11,497 nucleotides of DNA from Dictyoglomota bacterium (GTDB lineage: Bacteria; Dictyoglomota; Dictyoglomia; Dictyoglomales; Dictyoglomaceae): assembly GCA_029776735.1 (NCBI GenBank), contig JAKOUL010000096.1, positions 1 to 11,497 of the forward strand, given 5' to 3'. Each line of letters starts with the position of its first letter. The first letter of the stretch is position 1. The notes under the pieces are model-generated. The model did not search any database. It was not told the origin of the DNA and saw only the letters and a program-made list of their open reading frames with translations. Below, piece after piece: positions 1-7,440 of the stretch. The position numbers were made by a program, and so were the translations under genes.

Positions 1-45
1 GTATTAGTTTTTTATTCCCCTAAGGAGGATAGATTAGGAAGATAA
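1..45 (+). CDS. Possible C-terminal end of an upstream gene (partial)
   Basis: The first frame is open from the window edge to a TAA at 43-45, giving the tail VLVFYSPKEDRLGR. The other two forward frames stop within the first 23 bases. If real, this is the last 14 residues of a protein encoded upstream, ending 21 bases before the first chromate-transporter gene. An AAGGAGG string at 22-28 would then be coding sequence (Lys-Glu-Asp) and not a ribosome binding site. The stretch is too short to assign a family, and an open run of 14 codons can occur by chance. Confidence 0.3.
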   Translation, partial: VLVFYSPKEDRLGR

Positions 46-66
46 AAGTATTATATAATTTCATCT

Positions 67-600
67 ATGAACATCTGGAGTCTTTTTTTTGTTTTCTTAA
101 AAATTGGATGGCTTACACTGGGCGGCGGATATGTAATGGTTCCTCTTTTTCTTGATGAGATTGTTAAGAAAAGAAAATGGCTTGAAGAAGAGGAATTTAT
201 GAAGTCTCTTACATTAGCTCAGCTTTTCCCAGGTCCTATAGCTCTTAATCTGGCAGTGTCAGTGGGATATAGGCTTAAAGGTTTAAAGGGGGCAATACTT
301 TCAGCTTTAGCTGTGGTGATCCCTTCTTTTGTTTCTATTCTTGTTATTGCCATATTCTTTTTAAACTTTCAAAAATTAAAGGTAGTACAGGGCTTTTTCT
401 ATGGTGTAAGACCTGCTGTGGCTTCTTTTATGGTAGTTGCTATAGTGGGACTTTTATCTAAGTATAAATGGAGTTTTATTAGAATAGCTATTCTTCTTTT
501 ATTATCTTTTGCCTTAATTTTTCTGAAGATTAATCCTGTCTATGTAATACTTGTTAGCTTAGGGGTGATCATATTATGGGTGTACTTCTTCAAGCATTAG
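67..600 (+). CDS. Half-length ChrA-family (chromate-type) transporter, first subunit
   Basis: This 177-residue, very hydrophobic integral membrane protein has a single CHR domain. Family motifs are visible: the glycine cluster LGGGYVMVPL near residues 18-27, Trp39 in the following acidic stretch, and AQLFPGPIALNLA at 51-63, whose Pro-Gly-Pro is the hallmark of ChrA proteins. About five to six hydrophobic segments follow, around residues 5-28, 76-98, 112-130, 137-153 and 156-174. Full-length ChrA has about 400 residues and two CHR domains; short forms are encoded as adjacent pairs, as here. Known members export chromate or take part in sulfate-related anion transport, but the substrate here is unknown. 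The ATG at 67 has no Shine-Dalgarno at normal distance; the AAGGAGG at 22-28 lies about 38 bases away. Coupling to an upstream gene or leaderless initiation is possible. The gene overlaps the second subunit by 25 bases. Confidence 0.85.
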   Translation: MNIWSLFFVFLKIGWLTLGGGYVMVPLFLDEIVKKRKWLEEEEFMKSLTLAQLFPGPIALNLAVSVGYRLKGLKGAILSALAVVIPSFVSILVIAIFFLNFQKLKVVQGFFYGVRPAVASFMVVAIVGLLSKYKWSFIRIAILLLLSFALIFLKINPVYVILVSLGVIILWVYFFKH

Positions 601-1112
601 CAAAGGTATTTTTTCTTACTGGGCTCTTTGGTTTTGGTGGTGGATATGCTATTGTAGCCCTTATTAGGCACTTCGTGGTTGTAGAGAATGCGTGGCTTAC
701 GGATCTTCAGTTTATTGATGTGCTTGCTATTTCCCAGGTAACTCCTGGACCTATTGCTCTTAATACTGCTACATTCATAGGGTATAAGATGGCAGGTGTC
801 ATAGGAAGTGTTGTGGCAACTTCATTCTCCATTCTGGCTCCTTTTATTTTAGTACTCTCTGCTTCTTATTTTGTACATAATTTTGGAGGGGAAAAAGTTA
901 GTCTATATCTTTCCCTTCTTACTCCTCTAACATATGCTCTTGTTCTTTCTGCAACATACAGTATTGTGAAAGAATCTATTTTGGATCTGGGAGGTCTTGT
1001 TATTTTCTTTCTTTCCCTATTTCTTGTTTATAAATATAAATGGAGTCTTGTAAAGGTACTTCTCTTTTCAGGAATTTTAGGGGAGATTCTTTATTTTCTA
1101 TCTTCCCACTAA
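576..1112 (+). CDS. Half-length ChrA-family (chromate-type) transporter, second subunit
   Basis: This 178-residue membrane protein is the paralogous partner of the preceding gene. It repeats the CHR-domain landmarks GFGGGYAIVALI (residues 19-30), an aromatic/acidic segment with Trp40, and SQVTPGPIALNTATFIGY (53-70), followed by hydrophobic helices near 75-98, 110-130 and 138-175. The start at 576 is supported by AGGGGTGAT at 561-569, six bases upstream and inside the first gene. The 25-base overlap implies translational coupling and roughly equal amounts of the two chains. In the family, paired short proteins are thought to assemble with opposite membrane orientation into one functional transporter, which is the likely arrangement here. 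Nothing visible identifies the transported anion. No clear GC-rich terminator follows. Confidence 0.87.
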   Translation: MGVLLQALAKVFFLTGLFGFGGGYAIVALIRHFVVVENAWLTDLQFIDVLAISQVTPGPIALNTATFIGYKMAGVIGSVVATSFSILAPFILVLSASYFVHNFGGEKVSLYLSLLTPLTYALVLSATYSIVKESILDLGGLVIFFLSLFLVYKYKWSLVKVLLFSGILGEILYFLSSH

Positions 1113-1119
1113 TTATTTA

Positions 1120-1148
1120 TTGTATGGTAAGTAAATATATGCTAAAAT
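1120..1148 (+). promoter_or_regulatory. Probable promoter of the sugar-acid operon
   Basis: A -35-like TTGTAT (1120-1125) and a -10-like TAAAAT (1143-1148) are separated by exactly 17 bases. TG at 1140-1141 gives an extended -10 (TGCTAAAAT). Transcription would start near 1154-1156, about 50 bases before the first gene of the operon. The assignment rests on consensus matching in AT-rich DNA, but the spacing and the extended element make it better than a chance hit. Confidence 0.6.
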
Positions 1149-1154
1149 TTTCAT

Positions 1155-1173
1155 AAAAAATAGCCTATTTTTT
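1155..1173. promoter_or_regulatory. Perfect palindrome at the predicted transcription start; candidate operator
   Basis: AAAAAATAG (1155-1163) and its exact reverse complement CTATTTTTT (1165-1173) flank a single C. An outer pair, TCATAAA (1151-1157) and TTTATGA (1176-1182), forms a second, wider inverted repeat around nearly the same centre. Its position, starting where RNA synthesis should begin, is that of a repressor operator controlling the downstream catabolic genes. No regulator gene lies in the window. The hairpin would be almost entirely A-U, so it is a poor intrinsic terminator for the upstream transporter genes, although that role cannot be excluded. Confidence 0.5.
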
Positions 1174-1206
1174 TATTTATGAGAAAAAATATCTGGAGGA
1201 TAAATT

Positions 1207-2664
1207 ATGATTGAAAAAATTTCAGATCTTCTAAGAGGTTACAATATTATTTTTTATCCTAATTCTCTGAGAAATATAAATGAAAATCTTATAATTTTTG
1301 TGGCTAAGATAAAAGGTGAGAAAAAAATAGGTGTTTTGAAGAAAGAAAGTTTATTTTATCTTTCAGAGCCCTATTTTAATGAGGATTTAAAAGCTGCTGA
1401 TCTTTCTTACTATCTTAATATATACCCATTAAATTTTGAGAATTATAAAAAGCTAAAGGAATTAACTCCCATATCTCCTTCAACGTGTGATAAAAATAGA
1501 TCTTTTGGCACAGGAGATAGGCTTGGACTTGTTACTTCTGCACAGCTTTCTGCTCTTAAAGATTACGATCTATTTCCAGTATTAGCTCAGCAGTCTCCAA
1601 GGGAACTAATAAAGACTAAGAGAGATTTTAAAGATGTACTTTTAAAAGTAGTATTAGGGGTACTTGAGGCAAACTATAAAGGTAAGTTTGGTGCTGATGC
1701 AGATCATATAAAGAATGAGGAAGATCTTTTAGAAGGAATATCAGCAGGATTTACTATGTATACATTGGATATAAGTGATCTTATTGAGAAGATAAGTAAT
1801 TATTCTCAGAAAGAATTGAAGGATAGGTTTGATAAAATTTATTCTTTCAGCAAAAAAATTATTGAAAAATATGCAGGAAAGAAAGTAAATATATCTTCTT
1901 CAGAATATTTTAACATTTCCTATGATGAATTATGTAAATCGGCTATTGTTTATGAGAAAGCGCTTCCTTTTGTGGAGATGGTTTATGAGACATTAAGATC
2001 AAAACTTCCTGATTTTGAGATAGAGATATCTATTGATGAAGGTGAAAGAGATACAACTCCTGAGGATCATCTATTTGTAGTGGAGTATCTCCATCAAAGA
2101 GGAGTAGAGTTTACAAGTCTTGCTCCTAAATTTCCTGGTGAATTTCAAAAAGGTGTGGATTATAAGGGAGATATTAAAAAGTTTGAGGAGGAATTAAAGA
2201 AACATTATGCTTTAACAAAAGCCCTTGAAGGGTATAGACTGAGCCTTCATTCTGGAAGTGATAAGTTCAGTGTTTATCCTATATTTTATAAGGTCACCGA
2301 AGGGAATTTTCATATAAAGACCTCAGGTACAAGCTGGCTTGAAGCTGTAAAGACCATAGCCAGTTACAATCCTGATTTGTTCTTGGATCTTTATGAGATA
2401 GCTTTGGATGATTTAGAAGAAAGTAAAAAGGCTTATAAAGTAGATATAAAAAGAGAAGATTTTCCAAAAGAGATAAAGGAGGAGCTTTTAGCATTTTTAG
2501 AGAGAAAAGAAGTAAGACAACTTTTTCATATTTCCTATGGGGTGCTTTTAGACTACAAAAGAAATGAGATGTTTAAAGTATTAAACGATCATGAAAAGGA
2601 ACATTATGATTTTGTTGAAGAGAATATAAGGAAGCATCTGAAAAAATTATTTGGGGAGGTTTAA
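1207..2664 (+). CDS. uxaE: Tagaturonate/fructuronate epimerase, UxaE family
   Basis: This 485-residue soluble protein matches in length and motifs the UxaE family, known from Thermotoga maritima, which interconverts D-tagaturonate and D-fructuronate. There it lets galacturonate enter the glucuronate branch without tagaturonate reductase (UxaB) and altronate dehydratase (UxaA). Visible landmarks are RSFGTGDRLGLVTSAQL (residues 98-114), FGADADHIK (161-169), ISIDEGERDTTPEDH (274-288), FTSLAPKFPGEFQKGVDY (302-319) and LSLHSGSDKFSVYP (345-358). These hold the conserved Asp, Glu and His residues likely to bind metal and substrate. A GGAGGAT ribosome site (1195-1201) precedes the ATG by five bases. 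It is first in a five-gene operon, with only two bases to the next gene. The family call is firm; the actual keto-acid substrate in this organism is inferred. Confidence 0.85.
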   Translation: MIEKISDLLRGYNIIFYPNSLRNINENLIIFVAKIKGEKKIGVLKKESLFYLSEPYFNEDLKAADLSYYLNIYPLNFENYKKLKELTPISPSTCDKNRSFGTGDRLGLVTSAQLSALKDYDLFPVLAQQSPRELIKTKRDFKDVLLKVVLGVLEANYKGKFGADADHIKNEEDLLEGISAGFTMYTLDISDLIEKISNYSQKELKDRFDKIYSFSKKIIEKYAGKKVNISSSEYFNISYDELCKSAIVYEKALPFVEMVYETLRSKLPDFEIEISIDEGERDTTPEDHLFVVEYLHQRGVEFTSLAPKFPGEFQKGVDYKGDIKKFEEELKKHYALTKALEGYRLSLHSGSDKFSVYPIFYKVTEGNFHIKTSGTSWLEAVKTIASYNPDLFLDLYEIALDDLEESKKAYKVDIKREDFPKEIKEELLAFLERKEVRQLFHISYGVLLDYKRNEMFKVLNDHEKEHYDFVEENIRKHLKKLFGEV

Positions 2665-2666
2665 CA

Positions 2667-3677
2667 ATGGTAAAAATTGCTATTGTTAACTCAAGTAGCT
2701 TTGGCAAATATTTTCCAGACCATTTGGAGCGTTTAAAAAAATTAGGTGAGATAGAGAGGTTTACTCTTCCTGGGAATATGTATGGTAAAGAGCTTGCTGA
2801 AAAGTTAATGGGATTTAATATTATCATAGCCAGTGTTACACCTTTTTATGATAAGGAATTTTTTGAGTATAAAGATGAGACATTACTTATTGCTCGTCAT
2901 GGTATTGGATATAACAATATAGATATTGAGTCTGCCACTCAAAGAGGTACTATTGTTACAAAGGTATCAGGAATGGTAGAGAGGGAAGCTGTGGCAGAAA
3001 CTGCTATAGCTTTACTTATGACTGTTATAAGAGAAATTAGAGAGGCATCTTTGAGGGCAAGAGAAGGAAAATGGGAGGAGAGAGCTAATTTTATAGGATG
3101 GGAGATAAAGGATAAGACTGTGGGAATTATTGGATATGGAAATATAGGAAGTAGGATAGGAGAGATACTTAAGAATGGGTTTTTAGCAAAGGTTATTGCT
3201 TATGATCCCTTTGTCCCTCCTGAAAAGATAAGGGAAAGGGGAGCAGAGCCTGTAACTCTTGAGGAACTTCTGAAAAATGCAGACATAATCTCTTTGAATG
3301 CATCTCTGAATGAAAGTAGTAGGCATATACTCTCCGATAGAGAATTTTCTCTTATGAAAAATGGAGTTTTTATTGTAAATACAGCAAGAGGAGAGCTAAT
3401 AGACGAAGATGCGTTGGTTAGAGCTTTGAAATCTGGAAAAGTGGCAGGGGTTGGTCTTGATGTTTTGAAAGATGAACCACCAGAGCCTAATAATCCTCTC
3501 TTTGGATTTGATAATGTGGTGATCACACCTCATATTTCTGCCTATACCCATGAGTGTCTTTTTGGAATGGGAGATAAAGTAGTTACCGATACAGAGAGGG
3601 TTGTAGCAGGAGAACTTCCTGATGAGATTATTAATAAAGAAGTGGTGGAAAGATTGAAATGGCTGAAAAAGATTTAG
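2667..3677 (+). CDS. D-isomer-specific 2-hydroxyacid dehydrogenase (2-ketoacid reductase)
   Basis: This 336-residue cytoplasmic NAD(P)-dependent oxidoreductase belongs to the family of glyoxylate/hydroxypyruvate/2-ketogluconate reductases and phosphoglycerate dehydrogenase. It shows RHGIGYNNID (77-86), the Rossmann motif GYGNIG (156-161) with Asp180 ending the second strand (AYDP), and the catalytic set Arg241 (NTARGELID), Glu270 (DVLKDEP) and His289 (TPHISAYT). It lacks the C-terminal ACT domain of long PGDHs. Asp180 suggests NAD over NADP. The start is set by GGGGAGGT at 2653-2660, six bases before the ATG. Its place between an epimerase and a gluconate-type kinase argues for a sugar-acid substrate, with 2-ketogluconate to gluconate the most economical guess. 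The sequence alone cannot distinguish this from other 2-ketoacids. Its 3' end overlaps the kinase gene by 19 bases. Confidence 0.85.
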   Translation: MVKIAIVNSSSFGKYFPDHLERLKKLGEIERFTLPGNMYGKELAEKLMGFNIIIASVTPFYDKEFFEYKDETLLIARHGIGYNNIDIESATQRGTIVTKVSGMVEREAVAETAIALLMTVIREIREASLRAREGKWEERANFIGWEIKDKTVGIIGYGNIGSRIGEILKNGFLAKVIAYDPFVPPEKIRERGAEPVTLEELLKNADIISLNASLNESSRHILSDREFSLMKNGVFIVNTARGELIDEDALVRALKSGKVAGVGLDVLKDEPPEPNNPLFGFDNVVITPHISAYTHECLFGMGDKVVTDTERVVAGELPDEIINKEVVERLKWLKKI

Positions 3678-5149
3678 TCCTTGCAGTAGATGTAGGGACA
3701 ACTAATATAAAGGCTGGAGTGATAGATAAAACTGGTAAGTTTCTCTCTCTTGTCCAGAGAGAACTTCCTTCAGAAAAGGATAATACAGGAAAAGCAGAAC
3801 ATGATCCTGATAGGATATTTAATATATTTGTAGAAGTAGTAAGGGAAGTTTCTAAGGATTTTGGAGATAGAATTGGTATTCTTATCACTTCTTCTTACAT
3901 GTTTGGTCTTTTACCATTAGATAAAATGGGAAAGCCTCTTACAGGTATCATCACTCTTTTGGATACAAGATCTCGTGAGATCTTTGATGAACTTCTGAAA
4001 GAGGTAGATTTTAGCGAGATTTATAAGAGGACAGGGTGTCCTCCTCTTCTCTATTATCCTTTTGTAAGGATATACTGGCTAAGAAAGAAATATAAGGATA
4101 TTTATGATGCTGCTAAACTTTATTTAGGTTCTAAATCCTTTTTGATATATAAACTTCTTGGTGAGCCTTATACGGATCCAAGTATTGATTCTTCTACTCA
4201 GCTTCTTAACATTCATACTCAAAACTGGGATCCATATATGTTGGATATTGTAGGCATAAAGGAGGAGAACCTTCCTCCTGTAGTTTCTGCTGATAAAATT
4301 TTAGGGAAACTGTCTAAGGAGACTTTAGATCTTCTGGGGCTTAAAGGAGAAGTACTTCTTGCCACAGGGCTCTATGATGGTGGTGCCGTAGGAGTTGGTA
4401 TAGGAGCTTTGGCAGGAGATGATATGGGTATTATAAATATTGGTACCACTGCTATGTTTAGAGTACCATATCCTAAACCTGTATTTGATGAGAAGAGAAT
4501 GGAGATTCAAGTCCCATACTTTTTTGATTCCCATTGGTTTCCTGGGGGAGGAATTAATAACGCAGGTATAATCTTAAAGTGGTTCAGGGATAATCTATTC
4601 CATATGGATTATGAGGAGCAAGGAGAAGAAGCAGAAAAAGTTATGTCTGAAAATCTATTTTTCCTTCCTTATCTTACAGGAGAACGAAATCCTGATATTG
4701 GAAGTGTAGCATCAGGAGTATTTTTTGGTCTTCGTCCTTATCACAATAAAGCTCATATGATAAGGGCAGGAATGGAAGGTGTCTCTTTTATCATAAGAAT
4801 GCTTTATGAAACCTTAAAGGAATTAGGTGTTGAAGTGAGAGAAGTAAGAGCAGGAGGAGGTGGAGCAAGAAGTCCTGTTTGGATGCAGATTCTTGCAGAT
4901 ATTATGGGAGTTGGGGTTGGAGTTGCAAATGTGGATGAGCCTGCTCTTTTGGGATCTGCAATACTTGGCTTTACTCTTCTTGGAGAATTCTCATCTTACA
5001 AGGAGGCTACTGAAAAACTTGTAAAGATACAAAAGGTTTATGAGCCTAATTCTGAAAGAATAGATTACTATAACAAGAGATTTGAATTCTTTTTATATTT
5101 GACAAAAAATTTGAAAGAGGCTTTTTATATCCATTCTAAATTGGAATAA
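3659..5149 (+). CDS. FGGY-family carbohydrate kinase, probable gluconate kinase
   Basis: This 496-residue ATP-dependent sugar kinase has two actin-like domains. Evidence is the N-terminal phosphate loop VDVGTTNIKAGVID (10-23), catalytic-base Asp240 in GLYDGGAVGVG, the second phosphate motif NIGTTAMF (260-267), GGGINNAG (296-303), the segment FLPYLTGERNP (335-345), and the C-terminal adenosine motif RAGGGGARSPVW (397-408). Length is normal for FGGY kinases. The immediately downstream 6-phosphogluconate dehydrogenase makes D-gluconate the most likely substrate, giving 6-phosphogluconate. A related gluconate kinase sits in a comparable Thermotoga gene set. Xylulose or another polyol cannot be excluded from sequence alone. 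The ATG lies 19 bases inside the previous gene with only a weak, distant GGTGG (3644-3648), so translation probably depends on coupling. Confidence 0.83.
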   Translation: MAEKDLVLAVDVGTTNIKAGVIDKTGKFLSLVQRELPSEKDNTGKAEHDPDRIFNIFVEVVREVSKDFGDRIGILITSSYMFGLLPLDKMGKPLTGIITLLDTRSREIFDELLKEVDFSEIYKRTGCPPLLYYPFVRIYWLRKKYKDIYDAAKLYLGSKSFLIYKLLGEPYTDPSIDSSTQLLNIHTQNWDPYMLDIVGIKEENLPPVVSADKILGKLSKETLDLLGLKGEVLLATGLYDGGAVGVGIGALAGDDMGIINIGTTAMFRVPYPKPVFDEKRMEIQVPYFFDSHWFPGGGINNAGIILKWFRDNLFHMDYEEQGEEAEKVMSENLFFLPYLTGERNPDIGSVASGVFFGLRPYHNKAHMIRAGMEGVSFIIRMLYETLKELGVEVREVRAGGGGARSPVWMQILADIMGVGVGVANVDEPALLGSAILGFTLLGEFSSYKEATEKLVKIQKVYEPNSERIDYYNKRFEFFLYLTKNLKEAFYIHSKLE

Positions 5150-5162
5150 AGGGGGTTTTAGT

Positions 5163-6566
5163 ATGAAGAACTATGTAGGTTTGGTGGGTCTTGCTGTTAT
5201 GGGACAGAATCTTGCTCTGAATATAGCAAGAAAGGGATATAGCATAGCGGTATACAACAGGACTTCTGAGAGGACAAAGGAATTTATTGCTGATAAAGTA
5301 AAAGATGAAAAGATAACGCCTTACTATGAAATAAAAGATTTTGTAGAAGGTTTGGAGAGACCAAGAAAGATCATATTAATGGTAAAGGCAGGAAGTCCTG
5401 TGGATGATGTGATCCAAGAGCTTACTCCATATTTAGATTCTGGAGATCTGATTATTGATGGTGGAAATTCTTATTTCAAGGATACTTCAAGAAGACTCCA
5501 AGAGCTTAAAAGTAAAGGAATTCTTTTCTTAGGAATGGGAGTTTCTGGTGGAGAATATGGGGCTCTTCATGGTCCTTCTCTAATGCCTGGAGGGACAAGA
5601 GAAGCCTATGAAATGGTAAAGGAATTGCTTTTGAAGATTGCTGCTCAGACAGAAGATGGTCCTTGTTGCACCTATGTGGGAAATGACTCTGCAGGACATT
5701 TTGTAAAGATGGTGCATAACGGTATAGAGTATGCCATTATGGAGCTTATTGCAGAAGTATATGACATTATGAGGAAAGTTTTAAAGATGGACTCAAAAGA
5801 GATAGGAGATGTCTTTGAAAAGTGGAATCAAGGAGAACTCAACTCTTTTCTTATGGAGATCTCTTATAAGGTTATGAGATATAAAGATCCTGAGACGGGA
5901 AAACCTCTTGTGGAACTTATTCTTGATAAAGCAGAACAGAAAGGTACTGGGAAATGGGCTGCTCAGACTGCTCTTGATCTTGGCATTCCTACCCCCACAT
6001 TAAATCTTGCTGTAGAAGGAAGAGTAATTTCCCACTTTAAGGATTTAAGGGTAAAGATAAGCTCTTTATCTCAGAAAGAGAAAAGGGATATCTCTCTCAA
6101 TAAAGATGAGTTTGTCTCGGATCTTGAGAAGGCACTACTTTTTGGTGTATTTATATCTTTTTCTCAAGGGCTTTGGTTAATTGATGAGGCATCTAAGGTC
6201 TTCAATTATAATATAGATCTTTCAGAGGTTTTAAGAATATGGAAGGGTGGATGTATTATTAGGGCAAAAATTCTGAACTTTTTAAGAGATATTATTAAAG
6301 AAGATCTCTCTAATATTAATCTTCTTCTCTCTTTAAAGACTCATCAATTTCTTAAGGATAAGTTAGATGCTATGAAGAAGGTTACAAACTTAGGGAAAGA
6401 AGCTGGAATTTCTCTTCTTGCTTTAAATTCTGCTCTTGATTATTATCTTGCTCTTTCAGAAGAGAATCTGCCTGCTAATCTTATTCAGGCTCAGAGAGAC
6501 TTTTTTGGTGCTCATACCTATGAGAGGATAGATAAAGAAGGAATTTTTCATACAGAATGGGAATAG
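5163..6566 (+). CDS. gnd: 6-phosphogluconate dehydrogenase, decarboxylating
   Basis: This 467-residue protein is close to the length of the long bacterial Gnd. It oxidises and decarboxylates 6-phosphogluconate to ribulose-5-phosphate with NADP reduction. Visible signatures are the nucleotide motif GLAVMG (9-14) with NRT (32-34), which contacts the 2'-phosphate of NADP; MVKAGSPVDD (73-82); GGNSYFKDT (100-108); GMGVSGGEYGALHGPS (124-139); and catalytic FVKMVHNGIEY with Lys182, Asn186 and Glu189. Also present are DKAEQKGTGKWAAQ (255-268) and the C-terminal RDFFGAHTYER (445-455), which completes the partner's active site in the dimer. No key residue is missing. AAAGGGGG (5148-5155) lies seven bases before the ATG and overlaps the stop of the kinase gene. 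It links this sugar-acid operon to the pentose phosphate pool. Confidence 0.96.
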   Translation: MKNYVGLVGLAVMGQNLALNIARKGYSIAVYNRTSERTKEFIADKVKDEKITPYYEIKDFVEGLERPRKIILMVKAGSPVDDVIQELTPYLDSGDLIIDGGNSYFKDTSRRLQELKSKGILFLGMGVSGGEYGALHGPSLMPGGTREAYEMVKELLLKIAAQTEDGPCCTYVGNDSAGHFVKMVHNGIEYAIMELIAEVYDIMRKVLKMDSKEIGDVFEKWNQGELNSFLMEISYKVMRYKDPETGKPLVELILDKAEQKGTGKWAAQTALDLGIPTPTLNLAVEGRVISHFKDLRVKISSLSQKEKRDISLNKDEFVSDLEKALLFGVFISFSQGLWLIDEASKVFNYNIDLSEVLRIWKGGCIIRAKILNFLRDIIKEDLSNINLLLSLKTHQFLKDKLDAMKKVTNLGKEAGISLLALNSALDYYLALSEENLPANLIQAQRDFFGAHTYERIDKEGIFHTEWE

Positions 6567-6592
6567 AAAATTTTTTAGGAGGTGGAATCTAT

Positions 6593-7423
6593 ATGAGTTA
6601 TGTTGAAAAACTTTTTTCTGTAAAGGATAAAGTAGCATTCTTTGCTGGTGGAGGTGGAATATTAGCTTCTGCTATCTCTGAAGGTCTTGGGAAGGCGGGA
6701 GCAAAGATCGTTCTTACGGATATCAATGAACAAGCTTTAAAAAATCAGGTGGAAAAATTAAAGAGCATGGGCATCACCGTGGAAGGTTTTGTGATGGATG
6801 CTTTTAATAGGGATAATATAAAAGATGTTGCAGATAAGGTAAAAAGCTCATTTGGAAGGGTGGATATACTTTTAAATGCCGCTGGTGGGAATATTCCAGA
6901 AGCAGTAGTTTCCGATAAAGTATCCTTTTGGGATATGCCCTTTGAATCTATTCAAAAAGTAGTGAATATTAATCTTTTTGCAGGTGCTATAATTCCAAGT
7001 CAGATTTTTGGAAAGATGATGTTAGAAAATAAAGATGGTGGTGTAATAATAAACTTTGCATCTATGTCTTCCTTTAGACCTCTTACGAAGACTATAGGAT
7101 ACTCAGCTGCAAAGGCTGCAGTGGCTAATTTCACCCAGTGGTTTGCAGTATATGTGGCAAAAGAATATTCACCTAAGATTAGAGTTAATGCTATTGCTCC
7201 AGGTTTCCTTGTTACTAATCAGAACAGAGATCTTCTCTTAAATAAAGATGGATCTTTAACTCCCCGTGGTGAAGCAGTAATTGCCCATACGCCTATGGGC
7301 AGATTTGGAGAGCCTGAGGAACTTGTGGGGACTATCATATGGCTTGTATCTCCTGCAAGTTCTTTTGTGACAGGTGTAGTAGTACCTATTGATGGTGGAT
7401 TTAACGCATTCTCTGGTGTGTAA
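6593..7423 (+). CDS. SDR oxidoreductase, D-mannonate oxidoreductase (fructuronate reductase)-like
   Basis: This 276-residue short-chain dehydrogenase closely follows the SDR-type D-mannonate oxidoreductases (Bacillus UxuB/YjmF type). It has the unusual glycine run AGGGGILAS (18-26), NAAGGN (95-100), catalytic Ser157, Tyr170 and Lys174 (YSAAK), NFTQWFAV (179-186), RVNAIAPGF (197-205), TNQNRDLL (208-215), TPMGRFGEPEELVGT (233-247) and PIDGGFNAFSGV at the end. The expected reaction is D-fructuronate to D-mannonate, the direct continuation of the epimerase reaction. Reduction of 5-ketogluconate to gluconate is an alternative for related SDRs. I place the start at 6593 because AGGAGGTGG (6577-6585) lies seven bases upstream. 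An in-frame ATG at 6557 lies inside gnd, has no ribosome site, and would add twelve residues not typical of SDRs. This is the last gene of the operon. Confidence 0.85.
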   Translation: MSYVEKLFSVKDKVAFFAGGGGILASAISEGLGKAGAKIVLTDINEQALKNQVEKLKSMGITVEGFVMDAFNRDNIKDVADKVKSSFGRVDILLNAAGGNIPEAVVSDKVSFWDMPFESIQKVVNINLFAGAIIPSQIFGKMMLENKDGGVIINFASMSSFRPLTKTIGYSAAKAAVANFTQWFAVYVAKEYSPKIRVNAIAPGFLVTNQNRDLLLNKDGSLTPRGEAVIAHTPMGRFGEPEELVGTIIWLVSPASSFVTGVVVPIDGGFNAFSGV

Positions 7424-7440
7424 AGAAAATACGTTTTTTG

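Noticed and set aside
22..28. AAGGAGG as ribosome binding site of the first chromate-transporter gene
   Set aside because: It is 38 bases from the ATG, far beyond usable spacing, and no alternative in-frame start lies closer because a TAA occurs at 43-45.
54..59. TATAAT as promoter of the chromate-transporter pair
   Set aside because: The hexamer is perfect, but no -35 match is found at 15-19 bases and there is no extended TG; such hexamers are common in this AT-rich DNA. It is mentioned only as a possibility.
1155..1174. The A/T palindrome as intrinsic terminator of the chromate-transporter genes
   Set aside because: The stem contains a single G-C pair in nine and would be unstable, especially in a thermophile. 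Its position at the predicted start site fits an operator better.
3396..3701. Minus-strand open frame across the end of the 2-hydroxyacid dehydrogenase gene
   Set aside because: It lies antisense to firmly identified coding sequence, has no ribosome site or recognisable motif, and reads as low-complexity Ser/Phe/Ile-rich sequence typical of antisense frames.
6557..6592. Upstream ATG extending the SDR protein by twelve residues
   Set aside because: It lies inside the end of gnd without a ribosome site, whereas AGGAGGTGG at 6577-6585 is placed ideally for the ATG at 6593, and SDRs do not need the extra residues.
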